Source of the DNA: Trichomonas vaginalis G3
Lineage: Eukaryota > Parabasalia > Trichomonadida > Trichomonadidae
NCBI RefSeq assembly: GCF_026262505.1
Contig: NC_067206.1
Span: forward strand, 17,629,319 to 17,693,318
Reading direction: 5' to 3'
Length of the DNA stretch: 64,000 bases
Below, piece by piece: positions 8,434 through 19,695 of the stretch (positions within the stretch are counted from its first letter, which is position 1; every line of letters starts with the position of its first letter). The position numbers and the translations under genes are program-made. Below the pieces are notes generated by a model. That model was not told where the DNA came from and ran no database searches. It was given only the letters and a program-made list of their open reading frames with translations.

Positions 8434-11400
8434 ATGTATCGGAAGTTGTCTAAGTTAGAACACTCGGAAATAAAACAACTTCTTACAGAAGCTAATATAG
8501 ATGTTGCAAAACATTACGCGACAAACAAAAAAGCACTCGCTGACTTCATTAAAGACTACAATGGTGCAATAAGTTATGATAGAATTCATGAGTTCATAAA
8601 GCCGCAACGCGGCGAGGACGAAGTCCATGCAAGAGCATTTCCTTTAAATGACATTGCTATTGACTTATATCATAGACGTTCAGTACCTCATGAAGTAAGA
8701 AGAGAAATGTTTGACATAACAAATGCGAACGTTGGTCATACTCGTAAAGCTCTTTCGCATGATGTTCGTCAAGAAATGTTTGACATAACAAATGCAAACG
8801 TTGGTGAAACAAGAAGAAGAGACGACACACTGAAACAACAGAGAAGAGAGATGTTTAAAAGTGCTATAGAACAAGTTCGCAAAGCTAACGATGTCATTCG
8901 TTCCATTGACGACAAACCAAAAGAAGGTGAGAGATGGTTAAAGAAAGATGAAGAGAATAGGAAGAGAAATGTGAAGTCAGGCAATAGACTCATTGACTTT
9001 AACATCGAAGCTTTAGATGAACCAAACAGAGAATATTTACACAAACATTTCGGTAAGGTTTTCATGAGACTCTTAGAGAAAATTAAAATAAACTCGCAAC
9101 AAAGATGGATGGTATGTTATAAACTTGGTGGAAAGTATGAATGTTCTACGTTAAACCTCAATAATATTGGAACATTACTACATCAGCTCTTGAAGGAGAA
9201 CTTTATATCAGAGATAGAAGCAAATGCTGCAGGTATTGTTGAAATGCACTATGACTTCTTCTTGACAAACATAAAGAATCTTACTGAAATAAAGATGTAT
9301 GATTTAACAGAATATGAAGGCTTAACGATGTCAGATGTAAAGAAAGGCAAACCAAAAAAGAGACCATATAGAGATGAAAGCACACTGACAAATGACCAGA
9401 AAGCCATTTTGGAAGCTCTTAAGCAAACAGGAAACCCAGCACTTATAGAAAGCTTTTGGAAAGATAATGGTGAAAAGAAGTTTTATAAGAAGAGAAGCGG
9501 TCAGTTATGGAAGTATCTTTGCACATTACCTATAAATCTTGAACGCTACCAAATCTTCAATGAACTGAACAAAAGAACTGCAATACTTATGACAGAGGAC
9601 AATTGTTTCGTTTATGCTTGCATTCAGGCTGGAGTAAATGAAGAAACTATTGACCACATGAGAGAAGTCATTCGTGTTAGAGACTTTCCTCAAAGTAAAG
9701 TACAAGAAATTTCTGACGCAACAGGTATAGCATTTAATGTTACCATTGGTTATTTCAATGACTCAAGACATAATGAAATAAAGAGATATATACCAAAAGA
9801 ATGCGAAACTGTTAGAACTATTGACTTACTTCTTGTTGAAGACCACTACATGCTAAATGAAAGACTTCCAATGACAACATACTTCATTCGAAACTATAAA
9901 GAAATTCTCAAAGCTTGTGGTGGAATGAACATTGAGAAACAGATGAAGATTTATACAAAGAGAGAAGATAAATATGTAGTTCGTTATGATAGAACAACAC
10001 CGTTATGGGATGTTATGAAAACATTGTGGGAGTGCAAATATTTCGAACCTATTTCTTATGGAGAACTTTTCACATATACTACTGACTTATATAAACAGAA
10101 CCTTGCACCATTTAAAGATTTGACATATGCTCCAAAGTATTGTGTACAACTGAAGAAGAAAGCAGAGTCAAAAGAAGTAAATAAAGCTAAATGTAAATTC
10201 ATTCCTGAGCACGTTTTCTTTGCTGACTTTGAGTGTAGTACGGATGGCTTTCATAAAGCTTTTAACATCTGTTATGACAGTGAAGATGGTTCAGTGAGTG
10301 AAAGCATTTGGGTCAAAACTGTGCAACAGAATTTTTGGAAAGACTCCCTGACAAGAGTTTAATATATTTTCACAACCTCAGTTATGACATAAACTTCATC
10401 TTAAGACACATGACAGAAGTGAAAGGAACTCCCATCATTAAAGGTTCACGAACAATGCAAATAACTGGTTTATATAAAGGACGGGCAATTATTATAAAAG
10501 ACTCTTACAGTGTTATAAATAAGAAGCTTAAACTATTTCCTGCTATGTTTAACTTACAAACAGGACCGAAAGAAGTATTTCCATATAACTACTACAGCAG
10601 TGTTTTGTTAGCAAATGACAACAGAACTGGTGTCATTTCTGAAGCATGTAAGTTTATCCGGGATGCAGATACATTTATGAAAAACATAGATTCCATCAAA
10701 GGTTGCAGAATAGATGAGAACCACTTCGACTTAGAAAAATATAGCACGTTTTACTGCAAACAAGATGTAAGAATTTTAAGAGAAGGTTTTGTAAAGTTCC
10801 GCAATGACTTATTGAAAGAGTTTGATTTAAACGTTTATGACTACGTTAGTATTTGTTCAATTGCTAACAAATTGTTTGAGAACAGAGTATACTTCCCGAA
10901 TGGAAATCTTTATGACCTCTCAAATAAACCAAGAGAATTTATTTCGAGATGCATTCAAGGTGGAAGATGTATGTTGTCAGATAACATGAAACAAAAGAGC
11001 AAAAAGAAACTCATTGCTGACTTCGACACTGTTTCATTATATCCTTCAGCTATAGCAAGACTTTATACTTTAGAAGGTATTCCAAAAGTATTGAAGGAAG
11101 AAATGTTAAACACAGAGTATCTCATGAGACATTTATTCGATGATGACCAAAAGGAACCCATTGGTGAAAAGTTTATGTCTGGCTTCTTTGTTCTCATTAA
11201 GATAACAGAGATTGGTATACCCAGACACTTTCATTTAATAGTTTGCGACCCTGAACTAAATCCAGAACTTAACGTTCCAAGAAGTTCAAACACTTGCTGT
11301 CTCATGTATGTTGACCATATAACATTACAAGACCTCATAAAATATCAAGGTGTCAAATGTGAAGTGTTGCAAGGATACTATTACGATGGAAACAGAGATA

Positions 11401-12281
11401 TGAGAATAAGAGATGAAGTAAAGAAGTTGTTTGAGTTAAGGTTAAAGTATAAGAAAGAAGAAAACCCCTTACAAGAAATTATAAAACTCATTCTGAACAG
11501 CATTTATGGCAAAACTATTCTATCTCCTATTGAGTCAAAAATAACCATAGTAGATGACAAAGATGCTATAAGATATGCTATAAGAAATTACAACCATATA
11601 GTGAAGTTCGAAGGTTTGGATGGTTCAGATAAAACTATTTTCAAGCTAACGAAAAGCATTTGCAGACACTTTAACTTCTGTCCACTTGGTGTTAATATTC
11701 TGTCTATGTCAAAACGTATTATGAATGAAGTATTCTGTACTGCAGAGGACATGGGTCTTCAAATATTTTACCAGGATACCGACAGTATGCACTTATATAA
11801 TGAAGACATCCCAAAGCTTGCAGCAGAGTTTAAGAAGAGATACGGTAGAGAACTTATAGGAAAGAACCTTGGTCAATTTCATAGCGACTTTGCAGAAATA
11901 ACACCTGGAAAACAAAGTTTAGCTTATAAAAGTATTTTCTGTGGAAAGAAGACCTACATAGACTTACTCACGAATGATTTAAATGAAGTTGCATTTCACT
12001 GCAGAATGAAAGGCGTGAAGCAAGATGTTATTGCTTTAACCGCTAATGAAATGTTTCCTGAAGCTATACAATGCTATTACAATGAAGATAAGAACATTCA
12101 CATACCTGTTGGAACATATGACAAAGACTCTGAGTTCAGTTTAATGAAACTTTACAAAGCACTTTATGATGGTCAAGAGATTGCATTCGACTTATGTAAG
12201 TCATGTCAACCTTGCTTTGCTGAAAAGTTCAACTTTTCAATAACGACTAAAACAAGCTTTATTCGTAAGTTGAAGTTCTGA
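8434..12281 (+). pseudogene. polB: Polinton A protein-primed family B DNA polymerase, broken
   Basis: A very large gene whose parts follow the Polinton PolB order. A long N-terminal region contains repeated REMFDITNANVG blocks. Then comes a domain with TEDNCFVYACIQAG and a later LLLVEDHYMLNE that resembles an OTU/cysteine-protease-like module. The exonuclease domain starts at VFFADFECST. The palm carries motif A (DFDTVSLYPSAIARLY), motif B (LKLILNSIYGKT is close to the family pattern) and motif C (YQDTDSMHL). It would replicate the element using a protein primer. It looks broken in about one place but otherwise nearly full length, which suggests a fairly recent loss. Confidence 0.9.
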
Positions 12282-12362
12282 GGTCATTTATTTTTGTCAG
12301 CAATGAGGTCATTTGTGATAAAAATAAGCCGCTAGCGGCATGGGCGAAGCCTATGTGGTCAT
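12282..12362. other. Gap between convergent PolB and minor capsid genes, with GCCGCTAGCGGC palindrome
   Basis: The perfect 12-bp palindrome GCCGCTAGCGGC lies near 12330, just past the polymerase stop. A related GC-rich palindrome (GCCGCTTTGCGGC) occurs near 16393, also after a gene end. This could be a short hairpin at transcript ends. Confidence 0.4.
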
Positions 12363-13216
12363 TTACAATACAGCTATTGTAGAGTTTAACAATTGTGCTT
12401 CAATGTATAAACAATCTTTCCCATCTGGAGGTAAGAACACTGGGCACTTATGGTCATGAGTGGAGAACATGTCTATCCAAAACTCACGATTGAAGCCAGT
12501 AATTGTAATACTTAGGATTTGAAGTGGTGAAGTTCTTGTATGACCAATGAACTCATTTTCAACTCCCTTACTTAAGTTTGAATATAATATAGCTTGCTTT
12601 CTATCCCAAATGCCAGGTGTTACAATCTTTGAAAATTCATTTTTCCTCGGAAGTATTGCATCATAATTGAAAACATTCTTGAAGTCTTCATTGGGTTCAG
12701 AGATTTGAAACCTTATACGTAATGGATTTTCTTTCTTTTAGCGACTTCATTGAATGGTGAATATATAACAAACTGACAGTCATGAGTTCCATCTTCATTT
12801 TCATTAAATTCATAATGAAAGTCTATAAGTTGTGGCTGACTACCTTCTTCTTTCAGTTGTGCAAGAAACTCACGTAAAGGCTGTAAAGTTTGTACTTCAA
12901 TATTGAACTTTTTCTCGAACATCTCATTAAATGAAATCATACATTGCAACAATGTTGTATCGTCTTTAAAGTATTTGTATATGTGAATGTTTTGGGCGCT
13001 TAAAGACTGTTCGTCATTTTCTATCTCGACTTGAAGTATAAAGTCAACCTTTCTGAAAGCACGTGTTATATACATAGATGTTATGCCAATGTACTTCTCT
13101 TCATTTATGTTCACAATCCAGTCTGTTGGAAACTTAAACGTTACTCTGTTCCCCTTTATTTTGACGTCAGGGTTTTCACTACTGAACGCAACAGATAAAG
13201 GTATTTGTCTATACAT
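12363..13216 (-). CDS. Polinton A minor capsid (penton-like) protein
   Basis: About 284 codons on the minus strand. The start is MYRQIPLSVAFSS, and the end, LLNSTIAVL, lies just inside the gap after the polymerase gene. Beta-rich segments such as NRVTFKFPTDWIVNINEEKYIGI match the family of the gene at 46527-46991 (NVLTYEYPKHWVDYASGEKAIEI). Size, beta content and position beside the capsid genes fit a single jelly-roll penton. It appears disrupted about once. The capsid role is inferred from context. The promoter reads TTTATTTTTATCCGAACTAA before the ATG. Confidence 0.6.
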
Positions 13217-13509
13217 TTAGTTCGGATAAAAATAAACCATTTACTCTTTCTTTGCTTCAGCTTCTTTGCTTTTTGTTCTTCCTTTGCTTTTGCTTCTCTA
13301 GCTTTTTTCGCCAGCAAACGTGGGTTCTTCTGTCTTCCAGCAGCTAATGCAGCTAGTTGTTTTTCACTAAGTTTTCTCTTTGGTCTCTCTGGCTTTTGTT
13401 CTGGTTTTTGTTCCTTCAGTTCGGATAAAATTTGTTCACGAATTTCTTTCTTCAATGCTTCAACATCTATGACCCCTTGGGTCTTGTCCGTAGGATTTGA
13501 CTGAGTCAT
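13156..13509 (-). CDS. Polinton A small Lys/Ala-rich basic protein
   Basis: The start (MTQSNPTDKTQGV) leads into a helical segment (VEALKKEIREQILSELKEQ), then a very basic stretch (RPKRKLSEKQLAALAAGRQ..., KKAREAKAKEEQKAKKLKQRK). Composition fits a DNA-condensing or core protein like the basic proteins of other Polintons, but no family was recognised. The last ~20 codons run into the start of the minor capsid gene in another frame. Confidence 0.5.
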   Translation of the reverse strand: MTQSNPTDKTQGVIDVEALKKEIREQILSELKEQKPEQKPERPKRKLSEKQLAALAAGRQKNPRLLAKKAREAKAKEEQKAKKLKQRKSKWFIFIRTKCIDKYLYLLRSVVKTLTSK

Positions 13510-13554
13510 TTGACTGTAGATAAAAAACTAAATTAAAACTTTAACCGATGTAAA

Positions 13555-14237
13555 ATGAGCTTGTCAAAATCAGAACGAGAGTCTATTATATTAAATGACG
13601 CCAGAGGAATACAACATCCTTTCTATTATGTAAGTCAGAGTAAAGATGGTAAAATATATGTAAAAAAGAAAGGTTCCATTAGCGAATACAGAGAGCGACA
13701 ACATTAAGGTGCATGGCACGAGGGCGAAGCCCATATAAAACCTTCTGTACAAACTGAGCCACCAAAAGAACAAGAAGAAAAGAAGCCAGATGTACTTTCA
13801 ATAACGAACCAAAGAGCTTATTGCAAAGTTCGTGAATTTCATTGAAAACAAACCGAGTCAAAGAACCCTGACCCACCAGTGAAAGAAGTCGAGACAAAAG
13901 AGAATGTACAGTTCATTGAAAATGTCAAAAACAACTTCCACCACGAATACCAAGAAGAAGAGTGAGAATAATGAAGTAAAATAGATATTTTTATCTGAAG
14001 TAAATACATGCAGAACGAACAGTTAAACGAATTACTCCAGCAGAGCATATTCATCAGATTCGCTCATATTTCGATATCATAGACAATGCAGTTCAAATTG
14101 TGACACTAATAGAAAATATTCTGACGCAAAGATTCCATCACAACCTGGAACTGCTAAAGATAACACATGGTAACATTCAATCTCTCACCTCCTGGTGAAA
14201 ATATGTTGACCTTTACAATACATTCATTACGTATAAA
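13555..14237 (+). pseudogene. Remnants of small Polinton A genes upstream of the major capsid gene
   Basis: A 50-codon open stretch from ATG 13555 (MSLSKSEREsIILND...) and a Lys/Gln-rich stretch up to about 13965 look like decayed pieces of one small gene. A second short start near 14010 (MQNEQLNELLQQ) belongs to another fragment. No function can be assigned. Several breaks are apparent. Confidence 0.45.
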
Positions 14238-15576
14238 ATGGAAGGTCAATTTATTGTAGATAAAGAAATTGGTTCAGTTCCAATAAAACAAACCCACCAG
14301 GATTTTGGATTGGTTTCGATGACGCTTTCTATGCAGTTGCTGGATATCAAATCCTTGCAAATGGTCGTATCGTATATTCTCTCAAGACAACGCAAGAGAA
14401 GAAGCATATATAACTTCAAACTCACAAACTACCGAACAAATAAAGAAAGTCGATGTTTTTTCAAAGACTCGACATAAAGATGTATGGAGTCATTCGGGAA
14501 CATGCAGAACAGGACAAATTGTTGTGGTCCAATTACAGCAGGAAAATCATTTGATTTTAAGCTTCGTTTAAGAATTCCTGTTAGAAGATTCCTTCCATTA
14601 GAAGCTATTCGATTTATTCGCTTTTGCAGGAAACATTCAGCTTAAAGTAAAGTTCAGTAGCGACGCCTTACAATGCACATCTATATCTGTAAATGATATC
14701 ATTGCTTTCAATCCAACTCTTAAAGTTGCATTTGCTTCAGATTCAAATCCACCGACAAATAAATTTGTTCCATGGAATGAACCATTCACTATGATAACGA
14801 AGGCAGTAGAAGCTAGTGGAACAGTTACTATTACAACTGTAACCCAGCAACTATTTCGAACAAAGATGGATTTTAATGAATGTTTCATTCATCCAAAGTC
14901 ATTCTCTTTAGACCCTAACATTTATACAGAACTTGTAGAACATTATACAAACGAGGCTTTATGTTTTCCTGTTAAAGTTATGGATTGGATTCCTATGGAT
15001 GGTTCATTCTCAAAGAATACAGATAGTTCAAGTGCAACATTTACAGCAGCTTATACGCCTATTAATGTTAAAAGTATTTGGGCACTATTTAGAAAGAAAG
15101 ACAACTATTATGTTAATTTTGAGAACCCTAAGTTTAAATATCTTCAGCTTTCCATGGGAGCTTATGGAAATATGCCTGCAGAACCTGAAAAATCATATGG
15201 ACCTGTATTTTATGAAATGGTTGCGAACGCTTGCAATACAAACAATGATATGATAGGATTTAATGAAGATGTTATGAGGTCATTGGTGGATGATGGTAGT
15301 GTGGAACATAAATGGGATAGCTATGACAATACACATTTCTTATGTGGTTTTCCAACAGAAGTGGACTTTTGCTTACAGCAAGGTCAAACATCTACTGCTC
15401 CAATAACATACAAATTGTCTGTTAAAGGACCTATTGAACTAGCAACAGAAAATGTACCAAAGCCACTTATTGGATTTATGAGGGATTGTTGCTTTGCAAT
15501 ACAAGTAAGACAGTCAGGCATACCAATAATAAGACTTGACGACTATAACTTAGCAGCGGACGACAGTGAGGAATAA
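14238..15576 (+). pseudogene. Polinton A major capsid protein (double jelly-roll type), broken
   Basis: The downstream two thirds read as a beta-rich protein with repeated aromatic strand motifs (ALCFPVKVMDWIPMD, YYVNFENPKFKYLQLSMG) and a C-terminal segment ending IPIIRLDDYNLAADDSEE. Size (about 440 codons), position before the membrane/Pro-rich gene and beta content fit the Polinton major capsid protein. The upstream third (MEGQFIVDKEIGS) is recognisable but decayed. The copy has about two or three breaks. The family assignment is from context plus fold impression; the clearer MCP is at 34622-36228. Confidence 0.6.
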
Positions 15577-15606
15577 AGGATGAACGTTTATTTTTAAAGC
15601 TTATAA

Positions 15607-16077
15607 ATGAGTTCTTCATCAAGCTCTCGTGAACCTTCACCATCTGTGAAACAAACTTTACCAAACAATTATGGAGCACCTATTGAATATTTCTTACGAG
15701 CTGCACAATGGCAAAGAGCAGTCTCACCAAGGTTAGGTGTTCCACCAGCTCCTGTCAAAAATAGCATTTGGTCAAGTCCTTATATAAGATATGGTCTCCC
15801 ACTAGGTTTGCTAGCTACAGCAGGAGCAGTTATGATGTTGAAAAGAAATAAAGCAAATGTTGTAAATAATACTGAAGTAGCTGAAGTTAAACAAACTCCA
15901 ACACCATTGCCAAAACCAACGTCAAAACCAACGCCTTCACAAACAACACCTTCAATGACTCCTGAACCTATGAAAGTACAAACTCCTGTTCAAAAGTCAA
16001 CTCCAAAACCGACTCCAACATTTAAACCAGAACCTACTCCTCAAATAAATCGTAAAACTCCTGCGTTTCCTTACTGA
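15607..16077 (+). CDS. Polinton A membrane protein with Pro/Thr-rich tail, 156 aa
   Basis: A Ser-rich N-terminus (residues 1-15) is followed by one predicted transmembrane helix at about residues 60-80 (YGLPLGLLATAGAVMML) stopped by KRNK. The ~65-residue tail is built of TPxPxPKPT-like repeats. It is probably a virion-membrane or capsid-associated anchor with an extended stalk; this is inferred from layout only. The frame looks whole. It starts 31 bases after the capsid gene stop. Confidence 0.6.
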   Translation: MSSSSSSREPSPSVKQTLPNNYGAPIEYFLRAAQWQRAVSPRLGVPPAPVKNSIWSSPYIRYGLPLGLLATAGAVMMLKRNKANVVNNTEVAEVKQTPTPLPKPTSKPTPSQTTPSMTPEPMKVQTPVQKSTPKPTPTFKPEPTPQINRKTPAFPY

Positions 16078-16126
16078 AAAAATAATGTTAGTTTTATTTT
16101 ATTTGAACATTTTATTTAGAGTAAAA

Positions 16127-16361
16127 TGACGACTAAAGTCACTGAAGCAATGAAACAAAAATTTTGGTAGAATACATTAAATCAGGAGCGGTTCCAGAAG
16201 GTTTTTACGTTCATACTATGAAGGATGGTAGAGTTCAGTTTAGAAAGATAAAGCAACCATTAGATAGAGAAGGTATATTAAGGAAGATTAAACTTCATGA
16301 GGACAACATTGCTGAACTTAAGAAGAAGTTAGAAGAGTTGGAGAAAGGAAGAGAGTTATAA
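16127..16361 (+). CDS. Polinton A small coiled-coil protein
   Basis: A short gene from ATG 16127 with a core segment YIKSGAVPEGFYVHTMKDGRVQFRKI and a C-terminal heptad-like helix (HEDNIAELKKKLEELEKG). It appears disrupted near its start. Function unknown. It is followed by an AGGTGAAA hairpin cluster. Confidence 0.45.
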
Positions 16362-16408
16362 AGTAATGAATTCAACAGACCCAAAGGGTCAGAGCCGCTT
16401 TGCGGCTA

Positions 16409-16475
16409 GGGTGAAAAAAGAGGTGAAAAAAGAGGTGAGATTTCACCACTTCACCTAAATTTATTTTTTCACCTC
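16409..16475. repeat. AGGTGAAA hairpin cluster (copy 5) in convergent gap
   Basis: Repeated GAGGTGAAAAAAGAGGTGAG followed by the inverted partner TTTCACCACTTCACC, then a further TTTTTTCACCTC. Placed between a plus-strand and a minus-strand gene end, as are copies 2-4. Confidence 0.55.
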
Positions 16476-16560
16476 TGACAACGTTTATTTTTAAGTTTAT
16501 TTTATTATTTAGCGAGAACGTTTATTTTTATATAAATGACAGAACAAAAATAAAGCATAT

Positions 16561-16995
16561 CTACTCAACAGGAATGAGACCCTTACTGACTATGTATTCG
16601 TTTAATGCTTGATGAAAACAATGGTACATATTATCGTATGGGTATACACAACGTCTGTTTCCATCGTCGTCGTATATGTAGAGCTCAAATCCAGTCCAAC
16701 CTTCTTTTGTACAATATGTAGCTTTATTTAAGTATGCATTTATGTAGATAAGGCAATTTTCTTCATCGCTCCAGAAATAATTTTTGTTCTTTGTTGAAAT
16801 AGTTTTCGTTCCTCTGCGACCATAAGGAATGTATGCAATGAACTTTGCGTCATAAGGGATTGTAATATATTCGGGGTTTCTTTCATCGTCAATGGGTCTG
16901 TCTTTGTTAAAATGCATGTTTCTCAGTTTTACTTGAGTTTTGAATAGTTCACGGAAACGTTCTGGGAAAGAGTCATAGTAAATGTAGTCGGACAT
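16561..16995 (-). CDS. Polinton A unknown protein, 144 aa
   Basis: I chose ATG 16995 (MSDYIYYDSFPERFREL) rather than the longer frame, because the upstream extension is low-complexity Ser/Thr/Leu and because an A/T-rich TTTTTTATTTC promoter stretch sits just before this ATG. The protein is rich in Tyr and acidic residues and in beta segments (EYITIPYDAKFIAYIPYG; WTGFELYIYDDDGNRRCVYPYDN). Not recognised. The frame looks whole. Confidence 0.55.
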   Translation of the reverse strand: MSDYIYYDSFPERFRELFKTQVKLRNMHFNKDRPIDDERNPEYITIPYDAKFIAYIPYGRRGTKTISTKNKNYFWSDEENCLIYINAYLNKATYCTKEGWTGFELYIYDDDGNRRCVYPYDNMYHCFHQALNEYIVSKGLIPVE

Positions 16996-17147
16996 GTCTT
17001 TGTAATGAAATAAAAAATTTAAAAAAATAAAAATAAGGTTATTTTTATTTAGTGAGGACGGTAGGGAATTCGTTAGTGAAGTAGTTAGTGAAATCGTTAG
17101 TGAAATCATTTATGTGTCAGATGGTTTTGTAAATATTTAAGGTTAAG

Positions 17148-17603
17148 TTGGTGTTATGGTTGTGTTGTAAAATATACGTTACCGGTTTCGTAAAGTGTCA
17201 AACCGTTAACTTGGGTAAGGTGGAACGCAGTGCCGCCGTACCCAAGTTAGGGATACTAACTATAGCCAGAGGTGCATTTGGAATTGGAAAGAAGATTTTG
17301 AGTACATTAGGTATACTGAAAGAGAAAGCACAACCTATTATACAAACTGTACAGAAAGGTTGGGATGTAGCACGAGATGCAACAAATCTTATTCCAAATC
17401 CTGAAACAAGAGGAAAAGTTCAAGGATGGATGGACAATGTAGGAAGACAAGCAGGAAACTATTATAACAAAGCAAATGACTACTATAACCAAGCAGGACA
17501 CTATATGGACCAAGGTGAAAGATTCTTTAACAGAGGATATAACCATGCACAGCAGTGGGTAAACAATAACCAACCGCAACCACCTCAAACTTGGAGAATG
17601 TAA
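17148..17603 (+). CDS. Polinton A capsid-accessory-like protein (amphipathic helix plus Tyr/Asn/Gln-rich tail)
   Basis: The recognisable part begins around LGILTIARGAFGIGKKILST, a hydrophobic/amphipathic segment, followed by helices and a tail of YYNKANDYYNQAGHYMDQ-type repeats ending PQPPQTWRM. No good ATG precedes the conserved part, so the true start is uncertain. The amphipathic N-terminus resembles membrane-active minor capsid proteins, but this is only an impression. Confidence 0.4.
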   Translation: MVLWLCCKIYVTGFVKCQTVNLGKVERSAAVPKLGILTIARGAFGIGKKILSTLGILKEKAQPIIQTVQKGWDVARDATNLIPNPETRGKVQGWMDNVGRQAGNYYNKANDYYNQAGHYMDQGERFFNRGYNHAQQWVNNNQPQPPQTWRM

Positions 17604-17623
17604 AATTTTTTACTGAGATGAAA

Positions 17624-17763
17624 TGAACAATGCAGCTTTAAACAGAATAACTCATGGAAGACCACCTTTTACACCACGTTTTTGTAAAGTTCTTCCTATA
17701 CCTCAGGAAGTTTTAGACCGACTTAAAAAACATAAACAACCAGTTGAAAACAAACCAAACTAA
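17624..17763 (+). CDS. Very small Polinton A protein, 45 aa
   Basis: ATG 17624 opens a 45-codon frame (MNNAALNRITHGRPPFTPRF... ending QPVENKPN). The promoter TTTTTACTGAGATGAAATG is identical to the one before the gene at 20037, which supports a real gene. Function unknown. Confidence 0.45.
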
Positions 17764-17906
17764 AAATTTTTACTGATGTAATGCATGAAAATTCGGTTCA
17801 ATTCATTTTTGACACTTTACATATCGGATGTATTATCTAAGAATTATATTATAAAATAATAATTTTGTGTTTTATAAGTTTATTTGTATAAATTGATTCA
17901 AAAAAA

Positions 17907-18838
17907 ATGGAAAGACAAGAAGTGGATCTGCCAAATGAAAATCAGATTTATATTACGGCATATCTTGAATATTCTATTGGCAAAAAGACAGCAGACCAAG
18001 TTGCAAAAGATTTGCACATAGGTAGAAAAAAATTATTATTAAAATGGCAAGAACTTGGTTTAAATCCAAAAAAGCTCGGAAGCCAGAAACTCCTCTTAGA
18101 ACAGATTTGTTACCAACCATTCACGAAATAAAAGCTAAGTACAATCTAGGTTATAAAAAAGTTTTAGAGAGTTACATACATGATGACACAGTTTCATTTC
18201 ACGATATGCTTAAATTATACGAAAAAGAGAATCTTTTCAAATTTCGGCGAGATCCAGAAAAAATTGATGAACATCCAAATCAGTATGTTTCCCAATACGT
18301 AAATCAGCAATGGCATACTGATTTAAAAAGCTTCAAAGAAGAGACAAATGGTACCAAGCATACTTATCATTTAATTGCCTTTATCGATGACAGATCTCGT
18401 TTTTGTATTTATTACGAAATTCTTCCCGATAAAACAATGAAATCAACTTCAAACGCTTTACAAAATGCTATCGACTCTATCAAAATTATTCCATACGAAC
18501 TTTTGACAGATAATGGATGCGAATTTACAGGAAAGGACTTCAAAAACGTTCTTCAAGTAAATGGCATTCAACACCATCGGACAGAACCTTACACACCACA
18601 GTTAAATGGTAAAATAGAACGTTTTTGGCAAACAATCTTTTCGGCTCGCCCAGATTTTATCGAAATAAGAGAATTTTTACCTCACGCAATAGAAGAATAC
18701 AACACAGTATGGGTTCATACAGCTCTTAAAGATCTTTTCGGTGGAAAACCTACTCCAAAATCAATTTGGGACCAGGGTCCTAAATGGACAAAGGACTTAA
18801 ACCCAAATCCTGAGTTCGAAATACAGCCTCGTAACTAA
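17907..18838 (+). CDS. N1 transposase: HTH OrfA joined to D35E OrfB by a possible -1 frameshift
   Basis: Frame one (17907-18131) has a helix-turn-helix-like segment (KTADQVAKDLHIGRKKLLLKW). Frame two (18044-18838) has an RNase-H-fold catalytic core with WHTDLKSF, LLTDNGCEFTG and LNGKIERFW, with 35 residues between the second Asp and the Glu, as in IS3/IS481-type transposases and retroviral integrases. The frames are joined by AAAAAAG at 18068-18074, phased A_AAA_AAG in frame one, which is the classic -1 slippery heptamer of bacterial IS3 elements; a -1 slip leads directly into frame two. A simple indel in the A run is the alternative. Confidence 0.8.
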
Positions 18839-19317
18839 AAATAAAGTAAAAATACGAATAAACATTTTATTATAATTTAAATAATTTTTTTATTCATAAA
18901 GTAATACGATATATAGCTAAGCTATGTAAGGATATTCTGATGCTGAGAGTTTAAGAACTTTAAATTACGTATAGAAAAAAATTCATTTAATATTTTGTAA
19001 CATTTTTTAAATTGATAGATAGTTAGATTTTGTAGGGGAAGGTAAGATTCTTTGTGGTAATAATGGTCGTTGAAATTAAAATGAATGTAAGATTTGTGGA
19101 GAAATTGTATAAATTTGCATAGTGTTAGATTCAGAATAGGAGCATATGAGCCAGTGATTGTGTCTAATGTTTTTAAGGTGCTAATTGGAAGTAGAAAAGA
19201 AAAAAATTTGTTGCAATAACATCATATTGCAAAAAAGTTTTTAAAATATGATGTATGAATAAGAGTATGATTGGTATAGATTTGGGTTGTATAAATGTGA
19301 TTGAACAATTGTTAATG

Positions 19318-19695
19318 GAAAGTTCAAAAACTTGGGTGCAATCAGTTCTGATTGCACCCAAGTTTTTGAACTTTGTATAAGGAATTGTTGGCTATGATGT
19401 ACTGATCATGAATCAGTACATCATAGCCAACAATTCCTTCGCAAACAGCGGGAAACTTTGTCTGAATAGTTTAACATTCAGACAAAGTTTCCCGCTGTCA
19501 GAGAGGGAATGGAAGGGTAAGAGGTATATATTCATAATGTATACCTCTTACCCTTTCATTCCCTCGAGAAAGTTCAAAAACTTGGGTGCAATCAGAACTG
19601 ATTGCACCCAAGTTTTTGAACTTTGTATAAGGAATTGTTGGCTATGATGTACTGATCATGAATCAGTACATCATAGCCAACAATTCCTTCCCAAA
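19318..19695. repeat. N1 array of six long near-perfect hairpins
   Basis: Six back-to-back palindromes of about 50-65 bp. The order is: an AGTTCAAAAACTTGGGTGCA hairpin, a GGAATTGTTGGCTATGATGT hairpin, a GGGAAACTTTGTCTGAAT hairpin, a GGTAAGAGGTATATA hairpin, then the first two again as a direct repeat. Arms are 20-29 bp with loops of a few bases. The spacers between hairpins are very short. The first three types recur inside element N3, which has different terminal repeats. Confidence 0.85.

Noticed and set aside
17148-17230. A spliceosomal intron at the start of the 17148 gene
   Set aside because: The trichomonad 3' splice/branch consensus (ACTAACACACAG) is not present.
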